Shown here piece by piece: positions 8,147 to 17,149 of a DNA stretch of 60,468 nucleotides; within the stretch, counting starts at the first letter, position 1, and every line of letters starts with the position of its first letter. Both the position numbers and the translations under genes were made by a program. The stretch spans positions 1 through 60,468 of the forward strand of contig NZ_BEWP01000010.1 of assembly GCF_002723995.1 (NCBI RefSeq), read 5' to 3'. The notes under the pieces are model-generated. The model was given only the letters and a program-made list of their open reading frames with translations, made no database searches and had not been told where the DNA came from. This DNA comes from Gluconobacter kondonii. Lineage in GTDB: Bacteria > Pseudomonadota > Alphaproteobacteria > Acetobacterales > Acetobacteraceae.

Positions 8147-8995
8147 TCAGAATCCTGCGGGGCGTTTGTTTTCTTCCAACGCCGTGCATGCCGCTGCATT
8201 GTTATACGTTGTAACGATATCGTTCAGTGCGATCCTTGTGTTAACGCCGGTGCGTGCAGACCGAGTATTGATCGCTACACGAAAAAAATGATTAAAGCGC
8301 GCGGGATTAGACCATGCCGGCTGCGTCCGGCGCCTGTACTCTGCGAAGCGGCGGGCAAAAGCATTGTCTCTCTGACCAGTTAGCGGATCGCGAGACGGCA
8401 CGACACAACGCTGACAGGGGTTTATTCCCAACCACTCTGTGCCACCAAGGTGAAACTCGACTTCGTCTCCAAGTCCTCCGAACAGTGCATCTTCCCAAAA
8501 AGCCGGGACGCCCCCGATCTCGATATTGGTCCGAAAGCGGGCCCGAACTTGCTCGACTGGCAACCCGAACCATATTCCAATCGTCTCTAGCGTCGCAACG
8601 CTGATGATAGTCGGACCAGGCGAATCCGTATCATCAGGATGTCCCGTAGTGGTATCCGCCCGAAGGTGGACTGGAAAACCGAAAAACCGACTTAGCCATG
8701 CCTCTATTGGTCTTGCAGTGCCATCAAGATTGAACAGAACAGTAGGCAGACCTCGACCAGAGTCATCTCGTAGGCTTACGGTCCGTTTATCAAGATCGAA
8801 ACCAGCGCGGATGCGATGAATCTCTGCGTGGTTCTTGCCGTTAACCACACGCCCCTGTGCGTCAAATAGAGCCCAGCACCGGTCGTCTGCCAAGGCCCCG
8901 CTAGTAAGAACCCGCGCATTTGTGACTTCCACCGGATCCAATGATTTAATCGGAAAGATCAGAATGCGGGAGATAAACGGAACCGATCTGGTCAT
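8147..8995 (-). CDS. MOSC domain protein with N-terminal beta-barrel
   Basis: A 282-residue cytoplasmic protein. The N-terminal half (residues about 8-110) matches the MOSC N-terminal beta-barrel, with IFPIKSLDPVEV and DDRCWALFDAQG. The C-terminal half (about 125-265) matches the MOSC sulfur-carrier fold, with the catalytic cysteine expected in NPCQRCVVPSRDP. Family members such as YcbX and YiiM use molybdenum cofactor to reduce N-hydroxylated compounds, and YcbX needs a flavin/iron-sulfur partner. Here the partner gene downstream is decayed (7722-8137), so activity would require another reductase. Substrate unknown. Confidence 0.82.
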   Translation of the reverse strand: MTRSVPFISRILIFPIKSLDPVEVTNARVLTSGALADDRCWALFDAQGRVVNGKNHAEIHRIRAGFDLDKRTVSLRDDSGRGLPTVLFNLDGTARPIEAWLSRFFGFPVHLRADTTTGHPDDTDSPGPTIISVATLETIGIWFGLPVEQVRARFRTNIEIGGVPAFWEDALFGGLGDEVEFHLGGTEWLGINPCQRCVVPSRDPLTGQRDNAFARRFAEYRRRTQPAWSNPARFNHFFRVAINTRSARTGVNTRIALNDIVTTYNNAAACTALEENKRPAGF

Positions 8996-9052
8996 TTTTC
9001 ATAATCTCGCGAGGAAATTTCAGATGTTAGAAACTATGTTGGAGCGGCGGAT

Positions 9053-9352
9053 CTAATACGTCATGGCAGCCTTGTTTTGAGGACTGTATTGGTGATTGCA
9101 ATGAGACGCCGTACGATAGCGACGATCACCAGTTTGTGTGGTTTACCCGATTGTTTCATGGGTTTGGAAACATCTTTCAGAAGGGTTTATGGCACGCAGT
9201 TGCCAATCCTGCCTGAAACAGGGGCTGACGGAGAAATCTTCCTCCCCTTGAAATGACACGTTTTCTATGCATCACGCCATTGTCATGAGCCATTGGTGCA
9301 AGTCCGGCCATGGCAGAGGCTTCTGTTGCCAGAATACGATCAAGTCCTGGCA
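9053..9352 (-). pseudogene. Diverged relic of an IS110-family transposase (C-terminal part)
   Basis: The DNA is recognisably similar to 53769-54060, the 3' third of the IS110 transposase in this window. Shared blocks include CGATAGCGACGATCAC, TGCCAATCCTGCCTG and TCATGAGCCATTGG, in the same orientation. Many substitutions and indels destroy all frames, so no product is expected. The 9361-9527 stretch beyond it holds nothing I recognise. Confidence 0.75.
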
Positions 9353-9527
9353 TTTCAAACGGATAGTGTTTCTTTTTCTAACTGATCCTGGCCACTCGGC
9401 CCCTCTGTTCTGACGTCGACATCCAAGGCTTGAATCACATCAGACCGATTTTCCAAACAGACTCTCAAGCCGTCGATGCCCGCCCGAGCCTGATCTTATA
9501 CGGAAAAATGGAATAAGCGCTTGAATA

Positions 9528-9545
9528 TAAGTGAGCGTTCACTTA
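9528..9545. promoter_or_regulatory. Putative TetR operator
   Basis: Perfect inverted repeat TAAGTGA-GCGT-TCACTTA, ending 23 bp before the start of the TetR-family gene at 9569. The form (7-bp arms, 4-bp centre) is typical for autoregulatory TetR sites. Confidence 0.65.
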
Positions 9546-9568
9546 CCGTCCTTCCGTAAGGAGAACCC

Positions 9569-10279
9569 ATGCCGACCTCACGCCGTTCCAGATTGTCCGC
9601 GACTGACCGCAAGCAGGCCATCCTGTCCGCTGCAGCTCCCATTTTCGCCCGGCTCGGTCGGGACGGTGCGACGACCAAGGAAATCGCCAGAGCCGCTGGT
9701 GTTTCCGAAGCTTTGCTTTATCGGCACTTTACCAGCAAGGACGTGCTTTATGCGGCGCTTGAAACTCACTGCGTTGAAGCGAATGCAGTTGGCAGCCGTA
9801 TTCTCGCCGAGGTGACGCCTTCAACTGAAACACTGGTCATGGGTGTCGCCATACTCGTGCACGCAGTGTTTCCCGGTATTGGCGATGCGCAGTCTCACGA
9901 AGACACCAAACGCCTTGTGACGGCCAGCCTGCTTGGCGATGGCCAGTTCGCAAAGGCGTTCCTCGACCAGCATGTAAAGCCGTGGGTCAGCGTTTTTTCG
10001 CAATCATTCAGGGCGGCTCAAGACGCGGGAGACGTCGAATCTGGCATTCATATCGGTCATGCAGAGATATGGTTCGTCCATCATCTAGCGAATACTTTGC
10101 ATCTCATCAGCCTGCCCGACATCACGGTCGTTGAATACGGCATCACACGAGACAAGCTGGTCGAGAACACTATCCGGTTTCTGTTGCGCGGGCTCGGCCT
10201 CCAGAACGCCGTCATAGACCGGCATTACGACCCGAAAAAACTCAAGATGATCATTATATCAATGGATCAGAAAATATGA
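9569..10279 (+). CDS. TetR/AcrR-family repressor
   Basis: A 236-residue regulator. The helix-turn-helix is at about residues 33-56 (TKEIARAAGVSEALLYRHF), after the typical ILSAAAPIF first helix. The ligand domain is unassigned. It sits just downstream of a perfect 18-bp palindrome and overlaps the next gene by ATGA (10276-10279), so it probably represses its own operon with the NmrA-like and ferredoxin genes. The inducer cannot be read from sequence. Confidence 0.88.
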   Translation: MPTSRRSRLSATDRKQAILSAAAPIFARLGRDGATTKEIARAAGVSEALLYRHFTSKDVLYAALETHCVEANAVGSRILAEVTPSTETLVMGVAILVHAVFPGIGDAQSHEDTKRLVTASLLGDGQFAKAFLDQHVKPWVSVFSQSFRAAQDAGDVESGIHIGHAEIWFVHHLANTLHLISLPDITVVEYGITRDKLVENTIRFLLRGLGLQNAVIDRHYDPKKLKMIIISMDQKI

Positions 10280-11184
10280 TGGAACCGATCAGGACTATAG
10301 GCGTCATCGGTGCAACGGGGCGGCTTGGCGCGCCAGTTGCAGCGGAACTGGCAAAACATTTTCAGGTGAGGGCAATCGTTCGTTCGCCAGACAAAGCTCG
10401 GAGGATACTGCCGCCTAATGTCGAAATCGCCCAGGCAGATCTGCGGGACATTGCGGGGTTGCACAAGGCGCTCGACGGGGTGGATGCGCTCTATCTCAAC
10501 CTTGCGACCGACACGGCGGATTTGACGCTTCCCTTCTACGAAGAGAGGGAGGGTGTGCGGAACTTGATGAGCGCCATCAAAGGGTTGAATATTAATTATA
10601 TTGCTAAAATCGGTGCTCTGGGCGCCTATCCTCCCGCGCTCAACACTATCAGACATAACATCGTGCCCAATATTATTCGGATGGAAGGGCACAAAATCAT
10701 CGCGGATTCCGGTATTCGTCATACGTTTTTCGCGCCGACCCATTTCATGGACCTGCTCCCAAATATGATCAGCGGTCGAGCGCTCCAGTGGATCGGGAAT
10801 ACACACATCAAAATCTGGTGGATCAGCTCCGCCGATTATGCGCGCTGGGTGATTGAGGCGTTTCAGAATCCTGAGGCAATGCCTGTACATTGCCCCGTAC
10901 AGGGGCCGGAAGCGATCTCCGTCAGGCAGGCGCTGGAGCGGTTTGTCCGAAATTATGATCCGACACTTAAAATTCGCGTGGCTCCACTTTGGATCATGCG
11001 GATGATCGGTCTTTTTAATCCGAAAATGAAGTTCGTCGCGCATTTGTTTGCGTATTTCGGGGATCACGAAGATCCGTTCTATGCCGAAAAAATCTGGCAG
11101 GAACTGGGCAAGCCCACAACGACGCTCGAGATGTTCGCGCAGGAGCTGCGGCAAAGTCGGCATTTACAACAAGGCGCGAAATGA
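10276..11184 (+). CDS. NmrA-like NAD(P)-binding protein
   Basis: A 302-residue atypical short-chain dehydrogenase. The N-terminal dinucleotide motif is GVIGATGRLG (residues 9-18), followed by RSPDKARR, suited to NADP. The long C-terminal half and the lack of a clear YxxxK catalytic pair suggest an NmrA/HSCARG-like redox sensor or an isoflavone-reductase-like enzyme. Starts ATGATG, overlapping the tetR stop, and overlaps the ferredoxin start by ATGA, giving a tightly coupled three-gene operon. Confidence 0.82.
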   Translation: MMEPIRTIGVIGATGRLGAPVAAELAKHFQVRAIVRSPDKARRILPPNVEIAQADLRDIAGLHKALDGVDALYLNLATDTADLTLPFYEEREGVRNLMSAIKGLNINYIAKIGALGAYPPALNTIRHNIVPNIIRMEGHKIIADSGIRHTFFAPTHFMDLLPNMISGRALQWIGNTHIKIWWISSADYARWVIEAFQNPEAMPVHCPVQGPEAISVRQALERFVRNYDPTLKIRVAPLWIMRMIGLFNPKMKFVAHLFAYFGDHEDPFYAEKIWQELGKPTTTLEMFAQELRQSRHLQQGAK

Positions 11185-11495
11185 GCGGGTCAGGGAATAA
11201 AGCGATGATCACACCTAAATGTCTGAAAGACGGCCAAACAGGACGGGTCATGCCGGTCGTAGACTTTAATCGCTGTGAGGGAAAAGACGCCTGCGTCGCC
11301 GTATGTCCTTACGACGTGTTTGAAGTGCGCAAGATCGATCCGTCCGATTATCGCGATCTTTCATTTGTGGGCAAAATCAAGAGCTATGTCCACGGAGGGA
11401 TGGTCGCCTATACCCCGCATGCTGATCAATGCCGTGCTTGTGGTTTGTGTGTGAAAGCATGTCCTGAGCGCGCAATCAAATTGGTAAAAATTTGA
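11181..11495 (+). CDS. Two-cluster ferredoxin, probably 7Fe type
   Basis: A 104-residue electron carrier. The C-terminal motif C84-x2-C87-x2-C90-x3-C94-P is a complete [4Fe-4S] site. The N-terminal motif has C32, C38 and C42-P, but Lys at position 35 where the second Cys belongs, which favours a [3Fe-4S] cluster. C14 is a spare. A segment between the motifs (residues 48-80) is longer than in the smallest ferredoxins. Last gene of the TetR-NmrA operon, so it could carry electrons for the NADP-binding protein or for an oxygenase elsewhere. Terminated by the hairpin at 11582-11628. Confidence 0.85.
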   Translation: MSGSGNKAMITPKCLKDGQTGRVMPVVDFNRCEGKDACVAVCPYDVFEVRKIDPSDYRDLSFVGKIKSYVHGGMVAYTPHADQCRACGLCVKACPERAIKLVKI

Positions 11496-11581
11496 CGTTC
11501 ATACAAAGATGACTGCGCATTTTTTTCTATAATCAGAATTTCTGCTGATGTAAGTCGTCATGACTCCTCGTGCTTTGGGGA

Positions 11582-11628
11582 AGCTATGACAGCCTATCTC
11601 TTTCTGGAGAGATTTATCTGTCATAGCT
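11582..11628. terminator. Bidirectional terminator-like hairpin
   Basis: AGCTATGACAG (11582-11592) pairs perfectly with CTGTCATAGCT (11618-11628). A small inner stem (TCTC/GAGA) lies in the loop, and ATTTT follows. It separates the ferredoxin gene from the converging lysR gene. Confidence 0.65.
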
Positions 11629-11651
11629 ATTTTGAGCGCCCATTAAAAATC

Positions 11652-12581
11652 TCACTTTACATGACTACCCAATACTGATGCGACAGCATCGCGCAGCCAT
11701 ACTGCGGCAGGATCACGATCACTCCGGGCTGACCAGATCATCGATACTGCCGGGATACGCAAGTTCAGTGGAACGGGACGGATCGTTAAACCGAAATGCG
11801 CGGCATGTTGCTGAGCGATCCGGCTGGGAAGCGTAGCCAGAACGGGGGCGGCTGCTGCGGCAGCAAGTGCCGTCAGAAAATCTGATGCAGCGAGGACCAC
11901 GTTGAGTTCCTGACCAATCTGCATCAGTGCGTCTGACAGGCATCCCTGGATGTCATCTTTCAGCGTCATGAGAACATGGGGCAATGCAAGATAACGCTCA
12001 ACCGTGATTGGAGCATCCGGATCGATCAGCTTCGGGTTGAAGCAGCAGACGAGAGACTGCTCATACAACGATACCCCACAATGGCGTTCCAAACCGAAAT
12101 CAAAACACCCAACTGCGATATCCAGCGCCCCCGTATCCAGTAATGTATAGACCTCACTCCGAGGAGATCCACGTGACAGCAGTCGTATTCCAGGTGCATG
12201 CCGTTGCAAATAGGCCGTCAGTTTAGGCATCAGAAAGACTTCAAGTTCGGACGAAAAGCCGAAACGAAAGATGCGCTGTTCCGTCGCAGGATCAAATTGT
12301 TCCTCAGACATCAGGATGTGCTGAGCCTGCCTTAACAACTCCGCAACATGTGACGCCATGGTTGACGCTTTGGCGGTCGGTTGCATGACAGCACCGGTTC
12401 TGACGAGCACATCATCGTCCAGTAACATTCGGAGGGTGGCGAGTGCATGGCTCATTGCGGGTTGTTGAATGCGAAGGCGTCGTGCCGCCTTTGTGACGCT
12501 GCGTTCTGAAACGAGGGCGTCGAAAGCAATCAGAAGATTGAGATCGAAGGAACGAAGATTGAAATGATCAATGGGTTTCAT
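11652..12581 (-). CDS. LysR-family transcriptional regulator
   Basis: A 309-residue regulator with the N-terminal winged helix (FDLNLLIAFDALVSERSVTK, then AARRLRIQQPAMSHAL, residues 12-48) and a substrate-binding domain (about 92-300). The 'DLNLL..FDAL' opening is like the NodD/PcpR branch. It is divergent from the metallo-hydrolase gene at 12659, with a 77-bp gap that holds a 12-bp palindrome, the classical arrangement for a LysR regulator and its target. Effector unknown. Confidence 0.88.
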   Translation of the reverse strand: MKPIDHFNLRSFDLNLLIAFDALVSERSVTKAARRLRIQQPAMSHALATLRMLLDDDVLVRTGAVMQPTAKASTMASHVAELLRQAQHILMSEEQFDPATEQRIFRFGFSSELEVFLMPKLTAYLQRHAPGIRLLSRGSPRSEVYTLLDTGALDIAVGCFDFGLERHCGVSLYEQSLVCCFNPKLIDPDAPITVERYLALPHVLMTLKDDIQGCLSDALMQIGQELNVVLAASDFLTALAAAAAAPVLATLPSRIAQQHAAHFGLTIRPVPLNLRIPAVSMIWSARSDRDPAAVWLRDAVASVLGSHVK

Positions 12582-12585
12582 ATTT

Positions 12586-12597
12586 CAAATCGATTTG
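12586..12597. promoter_or_regulatory. Putative LysR-box palindrome
   Basis: Perfect palindrome CAAATCGATTTG in the 77-bp divergent gap between lysR and the metallo-hydrolase gene, 5 bp from the lysR start. It fits a site for autorepression and activation, by inference. Confidence 0.5.
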
Positions 12598-12658
12598 TAT
12601 GATGTTTGCGCGCACCCTAACGTCTGATGCGACGTAAAACAATCGTATTGAGTCAATC

Positions 12659-13603
12659 ATGGCAGCAGCTTTTCAAGTGGGTGACGCCCGTGTCACGCGT
12701 ATTCCCGAACTTCATTGGGATAACGCGCGCCCTCACAAACTGTATCCGGATATCGACGCTGAGGCACTTGCAATATTCGGTCCGTATTTGACGCCAGGAT
12801 CATTTAACCCCGTGACCGGTGGGCTCGCGCAGGGAACTCATGCGTGGCTTGTTCAGGTTTCTGGTCTCAATATCCTGGTTGATACCGCCACAGGAAACGA
12901 CAAGCCGTTACCTGCCGCACCGGCACTGGATCATCTGCATACGTCGTTTCTCGAACATCTTGCAGCCGCAGGCGTACAACCGGAGCAGGTTGATACCGTT
13001 CTGCATACGCATATTCATGCCGATCATGTTGGATGGAATACGCGTTTGCACAACGGAAAATGGGTGCCGACCTTTCCGAAAGCCCGTCATGTTTTCTCAG
13101 TGATTGAGGCCCGATACGGCGCCAGCAATGACGGTATTGACCCTGCTCCAGACCTACCTCCAGAGATCTTAGGGCGCCCGGACCATCGCCCACTCCCACG
13201 TGTCTATACAGACAGCATGCTCCCCGTTATCGAAGCCGGGCTGGGAGAGGCGATTATCATCGACGGTCAAGATCTTCTTGCAGGTTTCTCTTTTCATCCG
13301 ACCCCTGGGCACAGCATCGATCATGCCTCGATCCGGCTGCGGTCGGATGGTGAAGACGCGTGGTTTACAGGAGATGTCATGCACCATCCTCTGCAGGTTT
13401 ATCGTCCGGATCTGCGGTCCGTTTACTGCGAATTCGTTCAGCCTGCCGAGCGCTCGCGGCAGTGGCTTCTTGGAGAAGCGGCGGAAAGCGGGAGTCTCTG
13501 CTTTACCAGTCATTTCGCGGAAACGGGTGCCGGATATGTCAGGCGTCGTCCAGAAGGTTTTGCATGGGAATTTGCGCAACTAAATGTAGGAGACGCCAGA
13601 TGA
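12659..13603 (+). CDS. Metallo-beta-lactamase-fold hydrolase
   Basis: A 314-residue protein with the zinc motif T-H-x-H-x-D-H (H118, H120, D122, H123) and a later PTPGHS block near residue 220 supplying another histidine, then TGDVMHHPLQ with the bridging Asp. This pattern is shared by the lactonase/glyoxalase II branch of the fold. No signal peptide, so cytoplasmic. Overlaps the following alpha/beta hydrolase gene by ATGA (13600-13603). The pair under LysR control suggests stepwise hydrolysis of an ester or lactone; substrate not identifiable. Confidence 0.85.
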   Translation: MAAAFQVGDARVTRIPELHWDNARPHKLYPDIDAEALAIFGPYLTPGSFNPVTGGLAQGTHAWLVQVSGLNILVDTATGNDKPLPAAPALDHLHTSFLEHLAAAGVQPEQVDTVLHTHIHADHVGWNTRLHNGKWVPTFPKARHVFSVIEARYGASNDGIDPAPDLPPEILGRPDHRPLPRVYTDSMLPVIEAGLGEAIIIDGQDLLAGFSFHPTPGHSIDHASIRLRSDGEDAWFTGDVMHHPLQVYRPDLRSVYCEFVQPAERSRQWLLGEAAESGSLCFTSHFAETGAGYVRRRPEGFAWEFAQLNVGDAR

Positions 13604-14565
13604 CAAATCTGCTTATGGAAAACCTGTTCATTCCGAGTGATACGGACAATATCTCGCTTCATCTGCGCCATAAACGACGTGCAGACATCCAGATATTTGG
13701 TTCACAGCGCACTATCTTGCTGATGCATGGCGCGACGTTGCCGGCAGAAAGTCTTTTCGATGTTCCTGTTGGGGAGGGGGCATTCATGGATGTTCTCTCG
13801 CGGGAAGGATTTGACGTTTATGCGCTCAACGTGCGGGGCTTCGGAGGATCAACGCGTCCTGATGGAATGGGAGGTGCACCTGAAGCTGCGCTGCCTCAGG
13901 TCAGGACCGAAACAGCAGTACGCGATCTGAGTACTGCTGTTGACTATCTTCTCGCAACGCTTGCCATCCCACGTCTTTGCCTGATCGGAATGTCCTGGGG
14001 TGGCACGGTTACCGGCGCATATACGGCTGCTCACAATGACAAGGTGGAGAAATTAACGCTGATTGCACCGCAATGGATCAATGACGGGGTTTCTCGTCTG
14101 GATCCGGGTGGTCCAGTGCCTGCTTATCGCCGCTTTAATGTTCAGGCATTTCGCCAGCGCTGGCTTGAAGGCGCACCTGAGCAGAAACGCGAAGAGATTC
14201 TGCCAGCAGGGTGGTTTGAACAGTGGGCCGCAGTTATTCTTGCGAGCGATCCCGCAGAGCAGGATGGAGTGATCCGGGCGCCTGCGGGTGTCATTCAGGA
14301 TGTGCGTGACTACTGGTCCGCAGGGAAGGCGTTTTACAGTCCCGAAAAGATCACGGTCCCGGTTCTTCTGCTTCATGCTGAGTGGGATTTGGATGTAACT
14401 ACTCAGCAGATGGGAAACCTGTTTCCACGTTTTCTCAATGCCCCGTATCGTCGCTGGACGGAGATTGGGGAAGGAACGCATATGGTGGTTATGGAAAGGA
14501 ACCGATGGCAGGTGCTTGAAGAAATTCTGATCTTCCTGCGGACTGCCCCTCATTCAAAGGGTTAA
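13600..14565 (+). CDS. Alpha/beta hydrolase
   Basis: A 321-residue hydrolase. It shows the oxyanion-side LLMHGATLP block near residue 42, the nucleophile elbow GMSWGG near residue 131, an acid in LLHAEWDLDV, and the catalytic His in EGTHMVV close to the C-terminus. The frame is open far upstream, but ATG 13600 is chosen because it overlaps the preceding gene's stop. Forms a two-gene operon with the metallo-hydrolase. Likely an esterase or C-C/lactone hydrolase. Confidence 0.87.
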   Translation: MTNLLMENLFIPSDTDNISLHLRHKRRADIQIFGSQRTILLMHGATLPAESLFDVPVGEGAFMDVLSREGFDVYALNVRGFGGSTRPDGMGGAPEAALPQVRTETAVRDLSTAVDYLLATLAIPRLCLIGMSWGGTVTGAYTAAHNDKVEKLTLIAPQWINDGVSRLDPGGPVPAYRRFNVQAFRQRWLEGAPEQKREEILPAGWFEQWAAVILASDPAEQDGVIRAPAGVIQDVRDYWSAGKAFYSPEKITVPVLLLHAEWDLDVTTQQMGNLFPRFLNAPYRRWTEIGEGTHMVVMERNRWQVLEEILIFLRTAPHSKG

Positions 14566-14699
14566 ATTCTAGGAAGTGTCCTGATCTGCCGCGTGTTTGA
14601 CCTGTTCTAGCGGGATAGACGCGATCCATCATTGAAGTGGATCTCGTCGGGATTGCTTGCAAAACGAGCTGCTTTCTCGTCCAGGAAAAATGAGCACTC

Positions 14700-15653
14700 T
14701 CAGGTCGCCTCGGCCGCAGCATTTCGCCTGATAGCCTGAGGCGGCTGATGGAACTCCCGCAGGAAGGCGCGTCGCATCCGTTCGGGATCATGAAAGCCTG
14801 TCATGACGGCGATGGCTTCAATGGGGAGGGTAGATCTCTCCACCTGCTCGCGTGCGGCTTCGAGACGCAGTCGTTCGACTGCTTTTGCGGGGCTCATCCC
14901 CACCGCTGCCCGGAAACTGCGAGAAAAATTTCGGGGGCTCATGCCGGCCTGACTGGCCAGAATATCCACGGTCAGGCGCTGTTCCAGGTTGGACCGGATC
15001 CATCCCAACAGTTCGGCAAAGCGTTCCTGAGGGCTCGTCATCTCGAGGAGTGCCGAGAACTGGGACTGTCCTCCGGGACGGTGATAGAACACCACCATTT
15101 GCTGCGCCGTACGACGGGCAATGTCGGCCCCAAGATCTTCGGCAATCAACGCCAGCGCCATGTCGATGCCAGCGCTGATCCCCGCAGATGTCCAGATCAG
15201 GCCATCATGAATATGAATGGCATCTGCCGAAACCCGGATTTTAGGGAACTGTGCTGCCATGGCCGGGGCTTGTTGCCAGTGTGTCGTCACACGACGGCCA
15301 TCAAGCATGCCAGCTTCTGCCAGCAGGAAAGCCCCTGTACACACACTGCAGATACGTCGCGCATTTCTGGCCTGATGCCTGATAAAGTTCAGTAATTCTG
15401 GGCAGCTCATAGCCTGCCTGTGGCCTTCGCCTCCGACAACGATAAGCGTATCGAACGACCCTGCCGCCGCGAGCGGAACCGTCTCGATCGTCATCCCGGA
15501 AGACGACCGGACCAGACCACCATGGTGGGACAGGGGCGTCATCTCATACGGAGCCGCCCCAAATCCTCCGGCAAGCTCGAAGGCTGCCGTCACTCCGGCA
15601 GCGTCGAGCAACTGGAAGTCTGGATAGAGAAGAATACCGATCTGTCTGGTCAT
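14700..15653 (-). CDS. GlxA-type AraC regulator with DJ-1/PfpI domain
   Basis: A 317-residue transcription factor. The N-terminal DJ-1/PfpI-like domain (residues 4-170) has GILLYPDFQLLDAAG and the ICSVCTGAFLLAEAG nucleophile-elbow-like block. The C-terminal AraC domain (about 215-312) has two helix-turn-helix motifs (ILASQAGMSPRNFSRSF and IEAIAVMTGF...RRAF). Divergent from the DUF1348 gene (gap 15654-15761), which may be its target. Ligand unknown. Confidence 0.9.
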   Translation of the reverse strand: MTRQIGILLYPDFQLLDAAGVTAAFELAGGFGAAPYEMTPLSHHGGLVRSSSGMTIETVPLAAAGSFDTLIVVGGEGHRQAMSCPELLNFIRHQARNARRICSVCTGAFLLAEAGMLDGRRVTTHWQQAPAMAAQFPKIRVSADAIHIHDGLIWTSAGISAGIDMALALIAEDLGADIARRTAQQMVVFYHRPGGQSQFSALLEMTSPQERFAELLGWIRSNLEQRLTVDILASQAGMSPRNFSRSFRAAVGMSPAKAVERLRLEAAREQVERSTLPIEAIAVMTGFHDPERMRRAFLREFHQPPQAIRRNAAAEAT

Positions 15654-15761
15654 GGCTTGAAATGAGGGATCGTTGTCCTTTCGTCAAATGCTCTTTTGGA
15701 AAACACTGACAGGTCTCGGATCAACTCGTGATCCGTCCCCGAACCAGAGGCGGAATTCCCT

Positions 15762-16226
15762 ATGTCCCGACCCCCATTGCCTCCCTTCAATGCTGAAACG
15801 GCTGCTCAGAAAGTCCGCCTCGCGGAAGATGCCTGGAATGGCCAGGATCCTGAAACGGTGGCGCAGGCCTATACGACCGATAGCCAGTGGCGCAATCGCC
15901 TGGAATTCATCCACGGACGAGAGGACATCGTGGCGTTCCTGACGCGCAAATGGGAGCGCGAGCAGGAATACCGCCTCATCAAGGAACTCTGGGCTTTTCA
16001 GGAGAACCGGATCGCGGTCCGCTTTGCTTATGAGTGGCAGGATCAGGCCGGACAGTGGTTCAGGTCCCATGGGAACGAGAACTGGGAGTTCGATGAAAAC
16101 GGGTTGATGCGTTACCGCGCAGCGTCAATCAACGACCAACCCATTTCGGCGACCGACCGTCTGTTCCGCTGGCCTGAGGGACGGCGTCCGGACAGTCACC
16201 CCGGTCTTTCGACGCTAGGATTGTAA
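15762..16226 (+). CDS. DUF1348 / NTF2-like protein
   Basis: A 154-residue protein of the SnoaL/NTF2-like superfamily, close to DUF1348: [20 protein letters not shown], then [20 protein letters not shown], and [14 protein letters not shown]. This cone-shaped fold hosts varied enzymes, but no function is fixed for DUF1348. Often found beside regulators of stress or detoxification. Single gene, divergent from the GlxA-type regulator. Confidence 0.85.
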   Translation: MSRPPLPPFNAETAAQKVRLAEDAWNGQDPETVAQAYTTDSQWRNRLEFIHGREDIVAFLTRKWEREQEYRLIKELWAFQENRIAVRFAYEWQDQAGQWFRSHGNENWEFDENGLMRYRAASINDQPISATDRLFRWPEGRRPDSHPGLSTLGL

Positions 16227-16244
16227 CTGTCCGGACGCGTTTCC

Positions 16245-17135
16245 TTAAGGCGTTGACTGGAACGCCTTGCGGCCTTCTGCGTCCAGCGCCGCGAAGTCTT
16301 CATCGGATAGGGTGATGTCGGCTGCCGCGACATTCTGTTCCAGATGGGCGACCTTGGACGTGCCGGGGATCGGAAGCATCGCCTTGCTGCGCATCAGGAC
16401 CCAGGCAAGAGCAATCTGGCTTGGATGCGAGCCGTATTTCTTCGCCATCGTGTCCAATATGGATCCCGGCCTGGCGAGGTCGCCGGCGGCGAGAGGGAAC
16501 CACGGGATGAACCCGATGTTCTGCTGCGTGCAGTAGTCGAGTACGTCCTCGCTGGTGCGATCGACGAGATTGTAGCGGTTCTGGACGGTCGCGACCTCGA
16601 AGAATTTCGATGCTGTTTTGATGTTGTCGACAGAGACCTCGCTCAGTCCTGCATGACGGATCAGTTTCTGATCAATGAAGGAGCGGATCGCGTCGAACTG
16701 TTCGTCTGCCGGGACTCTGGGATCGATCCGGTGGAGTTGCCACAGATCAATCTGCTCGACGCCGAGGTTGCGCAGGCTTTTGTGCACCTGCTGCAATAGA
16801 TATTCCGGCCGTCCGACCGGTTTCCAGATGTCGGGGCCGGATCGGGTGAGGCCGCCTTTCGTCGCGATGACCAATCCTTTGGGATAGGGATGCAGAGCTT
16901 CCCTGATCAGCCATTCGGAGACGTCCGGACCATAGGAATCCGCCGTGTCGATGAAATTGACGCCGAGTTCTGGGAGGCGCTTCAGTGTGCGGATGGCCTC
17001 GTCGTGATCGGCGGGCGGTCCCCATATACCCTGGCCAGTGATGCGCATCGCACCGAAACCAAGCCGGTTGATGCCGAGATCGCCGCCAATCCTGAATGTG
17101 CCTGATCGGGAAGCGTTAGAGGGGGACTGGATCAT
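16245..17135 (-). CDS. Aldo/keto reductase
   Basis: A 296-residue NADPH-dependent (beta/alpha)8 reductase. It has the catalytic tetrad pattern FIDTADSYG (Asp, Tyr), ATKGGL (Lys) and LWQLHRID (His), and the C-terminal cofactor motif [15 protein letters not shown]. Two starts compete. ATG 17153 overlaps the upstream stop (ATGA). ATG 17135 has AAGGAA 8 bases ahead and fits the family N-terminus, so I chose it. Last gene of the SDR-SRPBCC-AKR operon. Acts on aldehydes or ketones; exact substrate unknown. Confidence 0.9.
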   Translation of the reverse strand: MIQSPSNASRSGTFRIGGDLGINRLGFGAMRITGQGIWGPPADHDEAIRTLKRLPELGVNFIDTADSYGPDVSEWLIREALHPYPKGLVIATKGGLTRSGPDIWKPVGRPEYLLQQVHKSLRNLGVEQIDLWQLHRIDPRVPADEQFDAIRSFIDQKLIRHAGLSEVSVDNIKTASKFFEVATVQNRYNLVDRTSEDVLDYCTQQNIGFIPWFPLAAGDLARPGSILDTMAKKYGSHPSQIALAWVLMRSKAMLPIPGTSKVAHLEQNVAAADITLSDEDFAALDAEGRKAFQSTP

Positions 17136-17149
17136 GGGTTTAGGTTCCT

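Noticed and set aside
7541-9568. A second Zur box elsewhere in the zinc region
   Set aside because: No further GTTAT-N3-ATAAC-like repeat was seen after the carbonic anhydrase or before thrS.
10267-11163. 298-codon minus-strand frame opposite the NmrA-like gene
   Set aside because: Mirror frame of a conserved gene; sequence is low in protein-like pattern.
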